DNA of 64,000 nucleotides, taken from NCBI GenBank assembly GCA_045568115.1, contig JBJLBO010000005.1:62001-126000 (forward strand), read 5' to 3'. A model generated the notes under the pieces. It made no database searches. It had not been told where the DNA came from and was given only the letters and a program-made list of their open reading frames with translations. The DNA comes from MGIIb-O1 sp002457595. GTDB lineage: Archaea; Thermoplasmatota; Poseidoniia; Poseidoniales; Thalassarchaeaceae. This document shows positions 1 to 8,203 of the stretch, in pieces. The position numbers and the translations under genes were made by a program. Within the stretch, counting starts at the first letter, position 1. Each line of letters opens with the position of its first letter.

Positions 1-482
1 GTATCCTGAACGGTTGGATTAGTACCAATTGATTCTTCTTCTTCATTGGTTAGACCGTCTCGATCAGGATCCCCATAGGGGCCATTATCTGGGTCGGGAA
101 AGGTCTCGTTTTGTTCACCAGTTTCTTCTTGCTCAGATGGATTTTCATTTTCAATTTCACTATCCGATGGCGTTCCGGAATCAAGAGGATCGAGTCCGTT
201 ATCAATCTCCCAACCGTCCTCTAGACCATCTCCATCCGTATCACTTGATCTCCAATCAGTACCATAGAGGGTTTGTTCCATCCTATCGGGAATTCCATCA
301 CCATCGAAATCTTGACCCGCTTGTTGGTCTTCAGGACCAGAAGAAATCACATCATCTCCTGCAGAGGAAAATCCACCAGATTCAGTTGTAGATAAACCAG
401 CATCAATAATTGTGTAAAAACCGGCTAAGCAAAGTGTTGCCGCTATAGCAACAACTGCATACTGATTGTGATTTAGAGCCAT
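1..482 (-). CDS. Surface protein with thrombospondin type-3-like calcium repeats (partial)
   Basis: First 160 codons of a gene that leaves the window at its left edge, so the C-terminus is unknown. The ATG start is followed by a hydrophobic stretch at about residues 9-25 that can serve as signal peptide or membrane anchor. Then come Asp-rich repeats: DFDGDGIPDRMEQ, DTDGDGLEDGWE and DPDRDGLTNEEEE, each followed by a G-T-N-P or G-T-D-W type turn. This is the calcium-binding thrombospondin type-3 pattern. Between the second and third repeats is a low-complexity Glu/Asn/Ser linker. It probably acts outside the cell in a calcium-stabilised rod. The same repeat occurs in the giant protein at 43355-52282. 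No enzymatic domain is visible in the part present. Confidence 0.8.
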   Translation of the reverse strand, partial: MALNHNQYAVVAIAATLCLAGFYTIIDAGLSTTESGGFSSAGDDVISSGPEDQQAGQDFDGDGIPDRMEQTLYGTDWRSSDTDGDGLEDGWEIDNGLDPLDSGTPSDSEIENENPSEQEETGEQNETFPDPDNGPYGDPDRDGLTNEEEESIGTNPTVQD

Positions 483-557
483 TAATTTCACCCGGCCCCT
501 AATGGGGCCGTTCCTTTGACTTTGGGTGCGGCTATAATGTTTCAGAGAAAACGCATC

Positions 558-1661
558 TCATTCTAAGTGTGCAATTTCAACTGATGAAGAAAGAAAAAGG
601 CACACTGAAGTATTGTCAATCAGAAAATTTAGTTTCCCACGTCTACCATAAGCACGTTCCCAACAAGCGAGAAGAACACCGCCTGTAATAGCAGGATGAA
701 AGCAACTATCAAGAATTAATTTAACACCACCATGTGGATCTATTGACTCGGCAGAAATAATGGCACCAAGACCATTATACGAGAGATGCCGATGAGCAGT
801 TTGTTTCCAATCACTGGGCTTAGAAATTAGTATATGTGGAGCGGATTCAAAAGTCACATCACGAATTGAATCCGCCATCGCTGTCCACATCAAAACTTCA
901 CTTTCAGCTAAATCTGAGAACTCATAATCAACCCTACCTGTGTGTATCTGATTGAGATATGCAATACAGTAATCGGCAAACCTTTGTATCAGATCTAGAT
1001 GAATCGTCATACAACGATTGCCAAAAATGCTCCAACTACCATTATGACCTATTTCTAAGCTGTCAAATAAATCCAGATTTGAAATTTGGAAATCTTCTTG
1101 ACTCCAAGTCTGAAATTTTTCTTTAGGTGGTGGCACTTTGGAATCATCTGGTAAAAGGGAAAGTATCAAACTCTGTTTCTTTGACTCCACCCATCTAAAG
1201 CGATATCTTCTATTGCTTGAGACTTCAAATGTTGATGCAAGAAATCCAGCACAGATGGGCCCATATGCAGGATTAGATATTATTACTCGAGTTTCTTCAT
1301 CGGAAGAATCTAGTGAGTTAAAATTACCAATCCCTCTTGCTTGCCAATCATTTAGAGTAGAAAACCAAGAGTCTGGATTTATTCCCTTAGGGATTTGGGA
1401 TTTATCATTTCTCAGCATGAATTCTTCTGATTCTGCGGCAGCATGAGCTAATCGACGACCGAGGCTTTGTCCAGTTCTTTCTTCAATACCCTGAATCCAG
1501 CGTTCGAAAACATTTGTTCCAATAACCCATACTGGTTCCGAACCCCTCAATGAATCTCTAATCATTCCATCTGAAGTAGGAATCCAACGCTCATTTAATG
1601 ATAATAATTTAGATTTCTTTTCAAACTTAAAGAAATCAAAAATACCCATGATATCAACCAT
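558..1661 (-). CDS. Conserved-looking protein of unknown function
   Basis: I do not recognise this 367-residue protein. It has no signal peptide or membrane segment and looks like a cytosolic alpha/beta protein; the middle has Trp- and Phe-rich strands and the last 80 residues are hydrophobic strands with two cysteines. Its first ATG overlaps the stop of the aminotransferase gene by 8 bases (ATGGTTGA). A second in-frame ATG at 1649, four codons in, starts just after that stop and is an equally good start, giving 363 residues. The overlap makes it the third gene of the alaS operon, so a link to alanine or tRNA metabolism is possible but only by position. A distant relation to a ligand-binding domain was considered but no diagnostic motif is visible. 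Confidence 0.75.
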   Translation of the reverse strand: MVDIMGIFDFFKFEKKSKLLSLNERWIPTSDGMIRDSLRGSEPVWVIGTNVFERWIQGIEERTGQSLGRRLAHAAAESEEFMLRNDKSQIPKGINPDSWFSTLNDWQARGIGNFNSLDSSDEETRVIISNPAYGPICAGFLASTFEVSSNRRYRFRWVESKKQSLILSLLPDDSKVPPPKEKFQTWSQEDFQISNLDLFDSLEIGHNGSWSIFGNRCMTIHLDLIQRFADYCIAYLNQIHTGRVDYEFSDLAESEVLMWTAMADSIRDVTFESAPHILISKPSDWKQTAHRHLSYNGLGAIISAESIDPHGGVKLILDSCFHPAITGGVLLACWERAYGRRGKLNFLIDNTSVCLFLSSSVEIAHLE

Positions 1662-2853
1662 TTATGAATTGGTCAATACGGTCAAATGCTTTTTCAAGAA
1701 TATCGACAGATGGTAAGCAAACCATGCGGAAGTGACCACTTCCGAATTCAGGTGAAAATCCCGAACCATGAACAACCAAGACATGGTGCTGATGAAGAAG
1801 GTCCAGAACCCATTGCTTATCGGATACTAGATTATCTTCCATGATGTGGACAAAGAGATAGAAAGCTCCTCCTGGTGCCTGGCATTCGATTCCTTCAATT
1901 TCCTCAATACGCTTCAAACAATAATCCAACCGTTTCTTAATTTTGATTCTGTGGCCTGTTAGCCAATCAGTTGAATCATTTAGTCCTGCCAGAAATCCAT
2001 ATTGAGCAGGAGTAGAAGCACATAACCTACTACGTAACAATCTCTCAACCCCATCACGCACAAGGGATAGCTTAGATTCAGGGTCATACCAAGCCATATA
2101 CCCTATTCTCCAACCAGGTGCAAAGTAAACCTTCGAGACTCCATTAAGTGTGATAACTGGTACTTTGCTAGAACGAGATGCTACAGAAACAAGATTACCG
2201 GTAAAATCGAGTCCGTCATAAATCTCATCTGCAATTATCGTACATTTTGGCCACTTTTCAGCGATGTCAATTAGTGCGTCTATCTCGGAAACAGTAGCAA
2301 CATTCCCAGTTGGGTTGTTTGGATTGATTAGGACTAGAAGACGAACGTTATCGTCCATCTTGGAACGTATATCTTCAAGGTCAATACGCCAGCCATTTTG
2401 TGAATCTAAACGATATTCAACAGTACTCGCACCATACATCTGAGGATAGGCCATGTAAGGAGGATAATGTGGACCAGGGGCGAGGACTTTGTCACCGGAT
2501 TCTAAGAATGCAGCGAAAATTATCTGCAACGCCTCAGTAACTCCATGAGTGACGTATACATCACCCTCTTTGCACATCCAGCCTTTGTTGGTCTCTGTTG
2601 TTGCAATAGCTTGGCGTAGGGCTGGAAGTCCGTAAGAAGGACCGTATCCATTGTCCTGTGCATCGAGTGCTGCCTTGTACGCAGCAATCATGTGATCAGG
2701 AGTTGGCAACCCCTCATATGCCAATGGGTCTCCAATATTCAAACGAATAATCTCATGTCCCTGCTTTTCTAATTCGACAGCAGGAACTACTACATCACGA
2801 ATAGCGTATTCAATTGCTGCTGCACGAGCTGAAACTTCAACTTTGTCGGACAT
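1654..2853 (-). CDS. Alanine-type class I aminotransferase (PLP)
   Basis: A 399-residue fold-type I PLP aminotransferase. Visible motifs are LINPNNPTGNV (about 175-185), the cofactor Asp in ADEIYDGLDF (about 209), the Schiff-base Lys241 in NGVSKVYFAPGWRIGY with its nearby Arg, and a C-terminal substrate Arg in GHFRMVCL. The segment SRLCASTPAQ resembles the alanine aminotransferases (AlaT/YfbQ type), so pyruvate plus glutamate to alanine plus 2-oxoglutarate is the best guess; a broader branched-chain or valine-pyruvate activity cannot be excluded. The reading frame extends upstream into alaS, but ATG 2853, four bases after the alaS stop, gives the normal N-terminus. Its place directly behind alaS supports an alanine role: it could make the amino acid that the synthetase charges. 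Confidence 0.85.
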   Translation of the reverse strand: MSDKVEVSARAAAIEYAIRDVVVPAVELEKQGHEIIRLNIGDPLAYEGLPTPDHMIAAYKAALDAQDNGYGPSYGLPALRQAIATTETNKGWMCKEGDVYVTHGVTEALQIIFAAFLESGDKVLAPGPHYPPYMAYPQMYGASTVEYRLDSQNGWRIDLEDIRSKMDDNVRLLVLINPNNPTGNVATVSEIDALIDIAEKWPKCTIIADEIYDGLDFTGNLVSVASRSSKVPVITLNGVSKVYFAPGWRIGYMAWYDPESKLSLVRDGVERLLRSRLCASTPAQYGFLAGLNDSTDWLTGHRIKIKKRLDYCLKRIEEIEGIECQAPGGAFYLFVHIMEDNLVSDKQWVLDLLHQHHVLVVHGSGFSPEFGSGHFRMVCLPSVDILEKAFDRIDQFING

Positions 2854-2857
2854 CCTA

Positions 2858-5719
2858 TCACAGTCCAAGGTATGAACGTGCAGCATCGAGGGCAGCAGGA
2901 ATCCCTTCTGCATTGGTTCCCCCGCCCTGAGCCATTGTAGGTCGGCCTCCACCTCCACCGTTAATGTGCCCGGCTATGGCGTTAAGCACCTCAACAGCGT
3001 TATGACGCTCTGCTGCAATCGAATTTTCAGTGGATGCTACAATCAATTTACCACCCCCAGCCTTAGTGCCCAAGACCGCGAGAGTAGGCTTAGAGGGGTC
3101 ACGAGTGAGTTGAGTGAGCATTGTCATCATTTGCTTCATGTCACCACCAACTTCCATAACTGCATATCGAATTCCATCCTTTTCAACAGCGTCATCACCA
3201 CCTCCACTAGTGCGCAATCGCACTATTTCGGCTTCTAGAGATTCAATTTTCTTCTGTTGTATTTTCCATTCTTCAAAGAACCTATTTACAGCAGTTGGAA
3301 GTTCCTCGGGAGCAACTCCTAGAACCTCACTAGACTCATTGAGAAGGCGCTCTTGCACCCGGGCGTGCTCACGTGCGGTCTCCCCTGCCACGATTTGCAG
3401 ACGCTCTACTCCGTCTTGGACTTGACTGGAACGGATGATGCGTAATTCACCTACTTTTCCAGCCTCATCGTGGTGTGTCCCTCCGCAGGCTTGAACATCA
3501 TAATCACCTATTTTGATAACTCGTATTTCGCTATGTTTGGGTGGCCCACCCTGATACAATTCGAAACCAAATTTCTTATCGGCTTCGGCACGATCTAAGA
3601 CCATTTTCTCAACCATTGGATTAGCGGCAATAATTTCATTCGCATAATCTTCAATCTTATCTAAGTCATCTCTACTAAGTCGCGAATAATGTGTCAGGTC
3701 AATCCTTGCATAGCGCTCGCCTTTGTTAGAACCCGCTTGCCAAATATGAGGGCCGAGAAGGTTCCTTGCGCTACCACCTACGATATGAACGGCAGTATGA
3801 TGATCCATTAGTTGACGACGCCGATTCCAATTTACTTGACCTGCGACCTCACCTAATTCTACGGCACCATTTGTCAGATGGAAAATCACTCCATCCTCTA
3901 CTCTTGTGTCGGCCACCTCGACATTGCCCAAAATACCTTGATCGCCTAATTGACCACCTCCTTCAGGATAGAACAAAGTTCGGTCAAGAACTACTGAGTG
4001 AGTAGGGCTAATTGTCACCTCATTTGATAGATTCAAATCACTTATCTGAGCCTCAGTTAGAGGGCTACAGTCGAGGACAGAGGCTGTGAAAGATGTTTGA
4101 CTTGTATCTGAATAATAATCTTGCATTGTAGTTGGCAATCCATCAGATGCAAATATACTGCTCTTAGCTTTGGTTTTGGCTGCAATTTTGGTTCGCTCGG
4201 CATTTCGAGCAGCCATATCAGCAGCGAAGCCCACTCTGACAGATAGTGAGGGCCACCCCAAACTATGAGCGATTGAAACTACCATATCTGGATTCAATCC
4301 TCTCTCTTCGGCCAAACGGAATAGAATCTCGTCAGGAACTAGGATGGCATCTTTGGGTAAATCCCGTAATGCTGTTTTGACTGCGGCTTCGCCCTTTCGT
4401 AGCATCTCGTAATAGCGTTTTTCTTCTAATTCCAGAATTGCCAGAACGCCTTCTCGTGACTGAACAAAATTGGAGAAATCAAGATGTATATCCATATGAT
4501 GGATTCCCAAATCGGAGAGACTGATTGTCAACCCTAGGTCGTCCTTCATCCGACAAACCCTACGTGCAAGCATGCGAACTAGATAACCCGCCTTTGCATT
4601 GCTAGGAACTAAGCCATCGCCAAGCATATTGCATATTGCATGCATATGATCGGGAATTGCATAAATGCTTGATAGAGGCTCAGTGAATCGTTTGAGATCT
4701 TCAATTGAGACTATCAAGTTAGATTCTTCCAATTTTTCTGAAAGTTTGACATATAGAGATTCAACATCAGTTCCTACGTCAATATTGAGAATACCCGCAA
4801 GCCTTGACAGCTCACCTAGAAGGATATCAGTATCAACTGAAATTCCTAAATCGTCAACCTTAGAATCGAATTCTGAGAGATTTTTCAACCAGTCAACAGA
4901 TTCGGGATAGATTGCCTCATAGATGGTAGGAGTTCCAGCAGCAGCCCAGCAAAATCTCTCAAGTCCATACCCGGTGTCTATAATTTGTAAATCCATTTCA
5001 CGGTAGGTCAGACCCTTGATTTCAATATCTCCTTCAGGGTGTTCTTCCAAATTCATGAAAACCAAAGTAGCTAGTTCAAGACCACCCACAATTACCTCCA
5101 GAGCAGGTCCTGCATTTCCACCCCCTGACCAAGGATTTTCAACATAAGTTACTTCATTTGGGTCAATTCCAAAATGCTGGCAGAGCATTTCGTCACAATA
5201 TCTCACACATTGGTCGATCCAATAGACTACATCACCATCCTTGGGGCGATTGAAGGCATGATGAGCCATCATCTCAAAAGTTGAAAGATGCCTTCCCGAA
5301 CGGCCTACTGCTGCCACATCAGTTAGACGAATACATGGTTGCGAAATCCCCAAGGGGTTTGCAGGAGGGGGGACCGCTCCACTTGTCACATGAGGTTGGA
5401 AATCAGCAATTGAAGCAATTGTCAGATGTATATCATCTCGCCATCGTGCAATAACTGGATAAGCTTCTACTCTCTGATGCCCATGTTTTTCAAAAAACCC
5501 TAGGAAATTATCTCTGATAGCATCTTTGAGGGCCTTTCCTCGGACGGGATATCCTTGAATAATGGGATTTCCAATGAAAGTATAGGAATCCTCTGTAGAA
5601 TCTCCACACGTGTCTCTTGAAGCATCTCGAGTCCAAAAGAATTGATTTGTAACCCGGCATTTTTGACGATGAAAACCTACTTCATCCCAATATGGAATGT
5701 GGATTTCTCCGAACGCCAT
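2858..5719 (-). CDS. alaS: Alanyl-tRNA synthetase, archaeal type
   Basis: Charges tRNA-Ala and hydrolyses mischarged Ser/Gly-tRNA in the cytosol. At 953 residues it matches the long archaeal form. The N-terminal archaeal extension (about 1-60) is followed by the class II catalytic domain with VTSGAVPPPANPLGISQP and the GGGNAGPALEV segment. The editing/SecRS domain carries the metal ligands in DHHTAVHIV (about 639) and CGGTHHDEA (about 744). A coiled coil and a Gly-rich DHHA1-type end (GHINGGGGGRPTMAQGGG) close the protein. A strong Shine-Dalgarno AAGGAGGAG lies 5 bases before the ATG and fixes the start. Odd point: the N-terminal zinc-ribbon Cys pattern of archaeal AlaRS is reduced to two Cys (21 and 38). 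It heads an operon with the aminotransferase and an unknown gene. Confidence 0.97.
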   Translation of the reverse strand: MAFGEIHIPYWDEVGFHRQKCRVTNQFFWTRDASRDTCGDSTEDSYTFIGNPIIQGYPVRGKALKDAIRDNFLGFFEKHGHQRVEAYPVIARWRDDIHLTIASIADFQPHVTSGAVPPPANPLGISQPCIRLTDVAAVGRSGRHLSTFEMMAHHAFNRPKDGDVVYWIDQCVRYCDEMLCQHFGIDPNEVTYVENPWSGGGNAGPALEVIVGGLELATLVFMNLEEHPEGDIEIKGLTYREMDLQIIDTGYGLERFCWAAAGTPTIYEAIYPESVDWLKNLSEFDSKVDDLGISVDTDILLGELSRLAGILNIDVGTDVESLYVKLSEKLEESNLIVSIEDLKRFTEPLSSIYAIPDHMHAICNMLGDGLVPSNAKAGYLVRMLARRVCRMKDDLGLTISLSDLGIHHMDIHLDFSNFVQSREGVLAILELEEKRYYEMLRKGEAAVKTALRDLPKDAILVPDEILFRLAEERGLNPDMVVSIAHSLGWPSLSVRVGFAADMAARNAERTKIAAKTKAKSSIFASDGLPTTMQDYYSDTSQTSFTASVLDCSPLTEAQISDLNLSNEVTISPTHSVVLDRTLFYPEGGGQLGDQGILGNVEVADTRVEDGVIFHLTNGAVELGEVAGQVNWNRRRQLMDHHTAVHIVGGSARNLLGPHIWQAGSNKGERYARIDLTHYSRLSRDDLDKIEDYANEIIAANPMVEKMVLDRAEADKKFGFELYQGGPPKHSEIRVIKIGDYDVQACGGTHHDEAGKVGELRIIRSSQVQDGVERLQIVAGETAREHARVQERLLNESSEVLGVAPEELPTAVNRFFEEWKIQQKKIESLEAEIVRLRTSGGGDDAVEKDGIRYAVMEVGGDMKQMMTMLTQLTRDPSKPTLAVLGTKAGGGKLIVASTENSIAAERHNAVEVLNAIAGHINGGGGGRPTMAQGGGTNAEGIPAALDAARSYLGL

Positions 5720-5818
5720 AACTGCTCCTCCTTAGCACGCCATCAGACAACCCGTCTTGAAATCGATTGTCTGATACCTTGTCGGCGTGTTGAAATCAAT
5801 GAGTACGTACGCGACGCC

Positions 5819-7291
5819 ATGACTGCTCAGTGGCGAGACCATTTGATGCCAGATGGGCCAGGGCGTATGCGCATCGCCAAGCATGGTTCTATGCTCACCG
5901 ATGCAGTTCTAATCGCAGATTCAGAACATATGTCTGAGCATACTGATGATAGATCTCCTGAACAATTGTGTAATACAGCTTCAATACCAGGGATAATTGG
6001 CGATGCATGGGCAATGGCGGATTGGCATTTTGGCTATGGATTTCCAATTGGTGGTGTGGTCGCTACGGATGTTGAAGCCGGTGAATTAGGTGGTGCTATA
6101 TCTCCTGGAGGGGTAGGATTCGACATAAATTGTGGAGTGCGCCTTTGTGCACTCGACATTGAAGTCAACGATATCGATGCGAAAATACTTGCAGGGGCGT
6201 TGGCACGAAAAATTCCTGCTGGTGCATCGAGTAAAGGAGGAGTGATTCTAGATGACACTAGTATGGCTTCAATCCTTTCCGAAGGTGCAGCTGCTGCTGT
6301 CGAATTAGGTTGGGGAGAGAGTCAAGATCTTGCTGCTATTGAATCGAATGGTGTGCTTGATAGTGAAGAACGGGAGATTGGAGAAAGAGCAACGAAACGT
6401 GGCATGAAGGCTCTAGGAACTCTTGGTTCGGGCAATCATTTCCTTGAGCTTCAGGTTGTTGACCGAATAGAAGATGGTTCAGCGGCTGCAGCCTATGGAT
6501 TGAGAGAAGGACAAGTCACTGCAATGATACACACAGGGTCGAGGGGGCTTGGACACCAAGTCTGTAGTGAACATGTAGCAACAATTGAGTCAAAGTATCA
6601 ACGAACAAATGAAGGATGGGTTGCTCCAGAATGGGATTATCAATTACAAGATAGACAACTTGCCGCTGCACCGATTTTCAGCCGAGAGGGAAAATCATAT
6701 CTTGATGCAATGCGGGCGGCGGGAAACTATGCTTTTGCCAACCGTTCCGCACTCACTCAACGTCTACGGAATATTCTGAGAGAACTTTTGGGGGTTGATG
6801 GAGGACTTGAAGTCGTGTATGATGTAAGTCACAATATTGCCAAAGTAGAGGACCATATAGTTCATGGAAAATCCTGTAAATGCTGTGTACATCGTAAAGG
6901 AGCAACTCGTGCTTTAGGTGGCGATCACCCTGAGTTAGCCTCTCGATTTTCGGGTATTGGGCAACCTGTACTTGTGCCAGGAGACATGGGGACTGCATCT
7001 TGGGTTCTAGCAGGTTCAAAATCGGGGGGGAACGATGCATTCACTTCATCCTGTCATGGAGCTGGGCGACGTCTTTCGAGAACCGCTGCGAGGAAACAAA
7101 TTGATTCAAATGAATTACAAGAAAAATTAGAAGCAGCGGGAATTCATGTTCGGGCGAAAACTCCGAATGTACTAGCCGAAGAAGCACCTGATGCCTACAA
7201 AGATGTAGATGAAGTGATTAGACTAACTAATGCGGCAAACCTTGCTAGACCTGTAGCCAGACTTCGTCCCTTTGCGGTCATCAAAGGATAA
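5819..7291 (+). CDS. rtcB: RNA-splicing ligase RtcB
   Basis: GTP- and Mn-dependent ligase joining 2',3'-cyclic phosphate and 5'-hydroxyl RNA ends, needed for tRNA splicing in archaea. The 490-residue product has the family signatures in order: SPGGVGFDINCGVRLC with metal ligand Cys near 105, GSGNHFLELQ, HTGSRGLGHQV, VYDVSHNIAKVE, HRKGATRALGG, PGDMGTASWVL, and the nucleophile His413 in CHGAGRRLSR. ATG 5819 is used because every start further upstream in frame lies inside the divergent alaS gene. The preceding in-frame residues VEINEYV resemble the usual RtcB N-terminus, so the true start could use a non-standard codon a little upstream. About 100 bases separate it from alaS and must hold both promoters. 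Confidence 0.96.
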   Translation: MTAQWRDHLMPDGPGRMRIAKHGSMLTDAVLIADSEHMSEHTDDRSPEQLCNTASIPGIIGDAWAMADWHFGYGFPIGGVVATDVEAGELGGAISPGGVGFDINCGVRLCALDIEVNDIDAKILAGALARKIPAGASSKGGVILDDTSMASILSEGAAAAVELGWGESQDLAAIESNGVLDSEEREIGERATKRGMKALGTLGSGNHFLELQVVDRIEDGSAAAAYGLREGQVTAMIHTGSRGLGHQVCSEHVATIESKYQRTNEGWVAPEWDYQLQDRQLAAAPIFSREGKSYLDAMRAAGNYAFANRSALTQRLRNILRELLGVDGGLEVVYDVSHNIAKVEDHIVHGKSCKCCVHRKGATRALGGDHPELASRFSGIGQPVLVPGDMGTASWVLAGSKSGGNDAFTSSCHGAGRRLSRTAARKQIDSNELQEKLEAAGIHVRAKTPNVLAEEAPDAYKDVDEVIRLTNAANLARPVARLRPFAVIKG

Positions 7292-7298
7292 AACGTCA

Positions 7299-7808
7299 TT
7301 ATTTGACCTGATATCGAATTTCGATTTGGTCACCATCATGCATTAAATAATGCTGATATTCATTATTTTGTTGACCATTTACTTCCATAATAATCTCAAA
7401 TTCTGAATTCGCTTGATTATCAAGAATTTGATTCTGATTAAATGTTTGATTCCAGATTGCAAAAAAAGCCCCTATTGTTCCATTTTCTTGGTCTGGGGTC
7501 TCTATATGCAATTTACCAGTCGAATCGTGAGTGTGGATTCCACGCATACCGTCTGGACAGAATTCATCTTGAATACCGGTGTCGGCAGGAATCTCGACAT
7601 TACTACCATCGATGATGATTGATAGTGTGACGTGGTAGTGCTCAACAACCTCACTATGACTATCTAAACATACATCAAGTATTGGCCAATGAGGATCTTC
7701 TTCAAATTCGAGTTGTCCAATTCCCTGTTGCGAATCTAGCATCAGATAACCTGCAAATCCAACTGTAAAAACAAGTCCGAACATTAACAGCGCCTGAACT
7801 TCATCCAT
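7299..7808 (-). CDS. Membrane-anchored protein with conserved His/Asp motif, function unknown
   Basis: A 169-residue protein with one N-terminal membrane segment (about 5-24) and an extracytoplasmic domain. The domain carries VEHYHVTLSIIIDG, then PADTGIQDEFCPDGMRGIHT and HDSTGKLHIETP. From memory, small secreted proteins in marine Thaumarchaeota and cyanobacteria share a strand with H-x-H followed by I-H-T-H-D-x-T-G-x-I-H-I-E. The His cluster with a paired Cys (about 47 and 83) suggests metal binding or a redox role, but this is inference. It is convergent with rtcB with only 7 bases between the stops. A 14-base palindrome lies 39 bases upstream of its ATG. Confidence 0.7.
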   Translation of the reverse strand: MDEVQALLMFGLVFTVGFAGYLMLDSQQGIGQLEFEEDPHWPILDVCLDSHSEVVEHYHVTLSIIIDGSNVEIPADTGIQDEFCPDGMRGIHTHDSTGKLHIETPDQENGTIGAFFAIWNQTFNQNQILDNQANSEFEIIMEVNGQQNNEYQHYLMHDGDQIEIRYQVK

Positions 7809-7846
7809 GCACTCGGGAATCAGTGAGTGATAATGAAGAGTCCGTA

Positions 7847-7860
7847 TGTCACTAGTGACA
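7847..7860. promoter_or_regulatory. 14-base perfect palindrome, possible operator
   Basis: TGTCACTAGTGACA is a perfect dyad in the 81-base gap between the small coiled-coil gene and the His-motif membrane protein gene, ending 39 bases before the latter's ATG. The position is right for a dimeric repressor site over or near the archaeal TATA/BRE region. No second copy was noticed by eye elsewhere in the window. Confidence 0.3.
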
Positions 7861-7889
7861 ACATTATGAATTCAATTTAATAAGAATCA

Positions 7890-8090
7890 TCACATACAGA
7901 ATCCGCGTTTCGGCTGGTTAGGAATTTGAGGAGATGCACCTGATTGAACTCCGTCGGCTTCCTCCATAATTATTGTCAGAAGCGTGTGCACTAGAGTCCT
8001 CAGATCCTCCACTTCACCTTTCAATTCCTCAACCGTAATGACTTCACTTTCGTCTTTCATACCCATCCCCCATCGCAAGGAACTATTCAT
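7890..8090 (-). CDS. Small coiled-coil protein of unknown function
   Basis: A 66-residue reading frame with the composition of a real small protein: an acidic stretch, a heptad-like helix (VEELKGEVEDLRTLVHTLLT) and a Pro-rich basic tail ending KRGFCM. In-frame ATGs at 8066 and 8060 also exist; the latter gives MKDESEVITVEELKGE and may be the true start. It could oligomerise through the helix. There is no membrane segment and no known domain. It lies between two secreted-protein genes on the same strand, separated by about 80 bases on one side and 113 on the other. Confidence 0.5.
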   Translation of the reverse strand: MNSSLRWGMGMKDESEVITVEELKGEVEDLRTLVHTLLTIIMEEADGVQSGASPQIPNQPKRGFCM

Positions 8091-8203
8091 TCCTCAGAGA
8101 ACGTTTCTCACTTCTCAAGTCTATAAACTCAGTTGGTTAATGACAAAGTCTAACGGCGATTATACAACACCCTTACACAAAGCGAATAGTGGAAAAACCA
8201 CTA

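Noticed and set aside
29..391. Open frame of 120 codons on the plus strand at the left edge
   Set aside because: It is antisense to the Asp-rich thrombospondin-type repeats; its His/Arg/Gln-rich composition is the mirror of GAT/GAC codons.
1138..1446. Plus-strand frame of 102 codons inside the unknown gene
   Set aside because: It lies wholly antisense to a longer, better supported gene of the alaS operon and has no recognisable feature.
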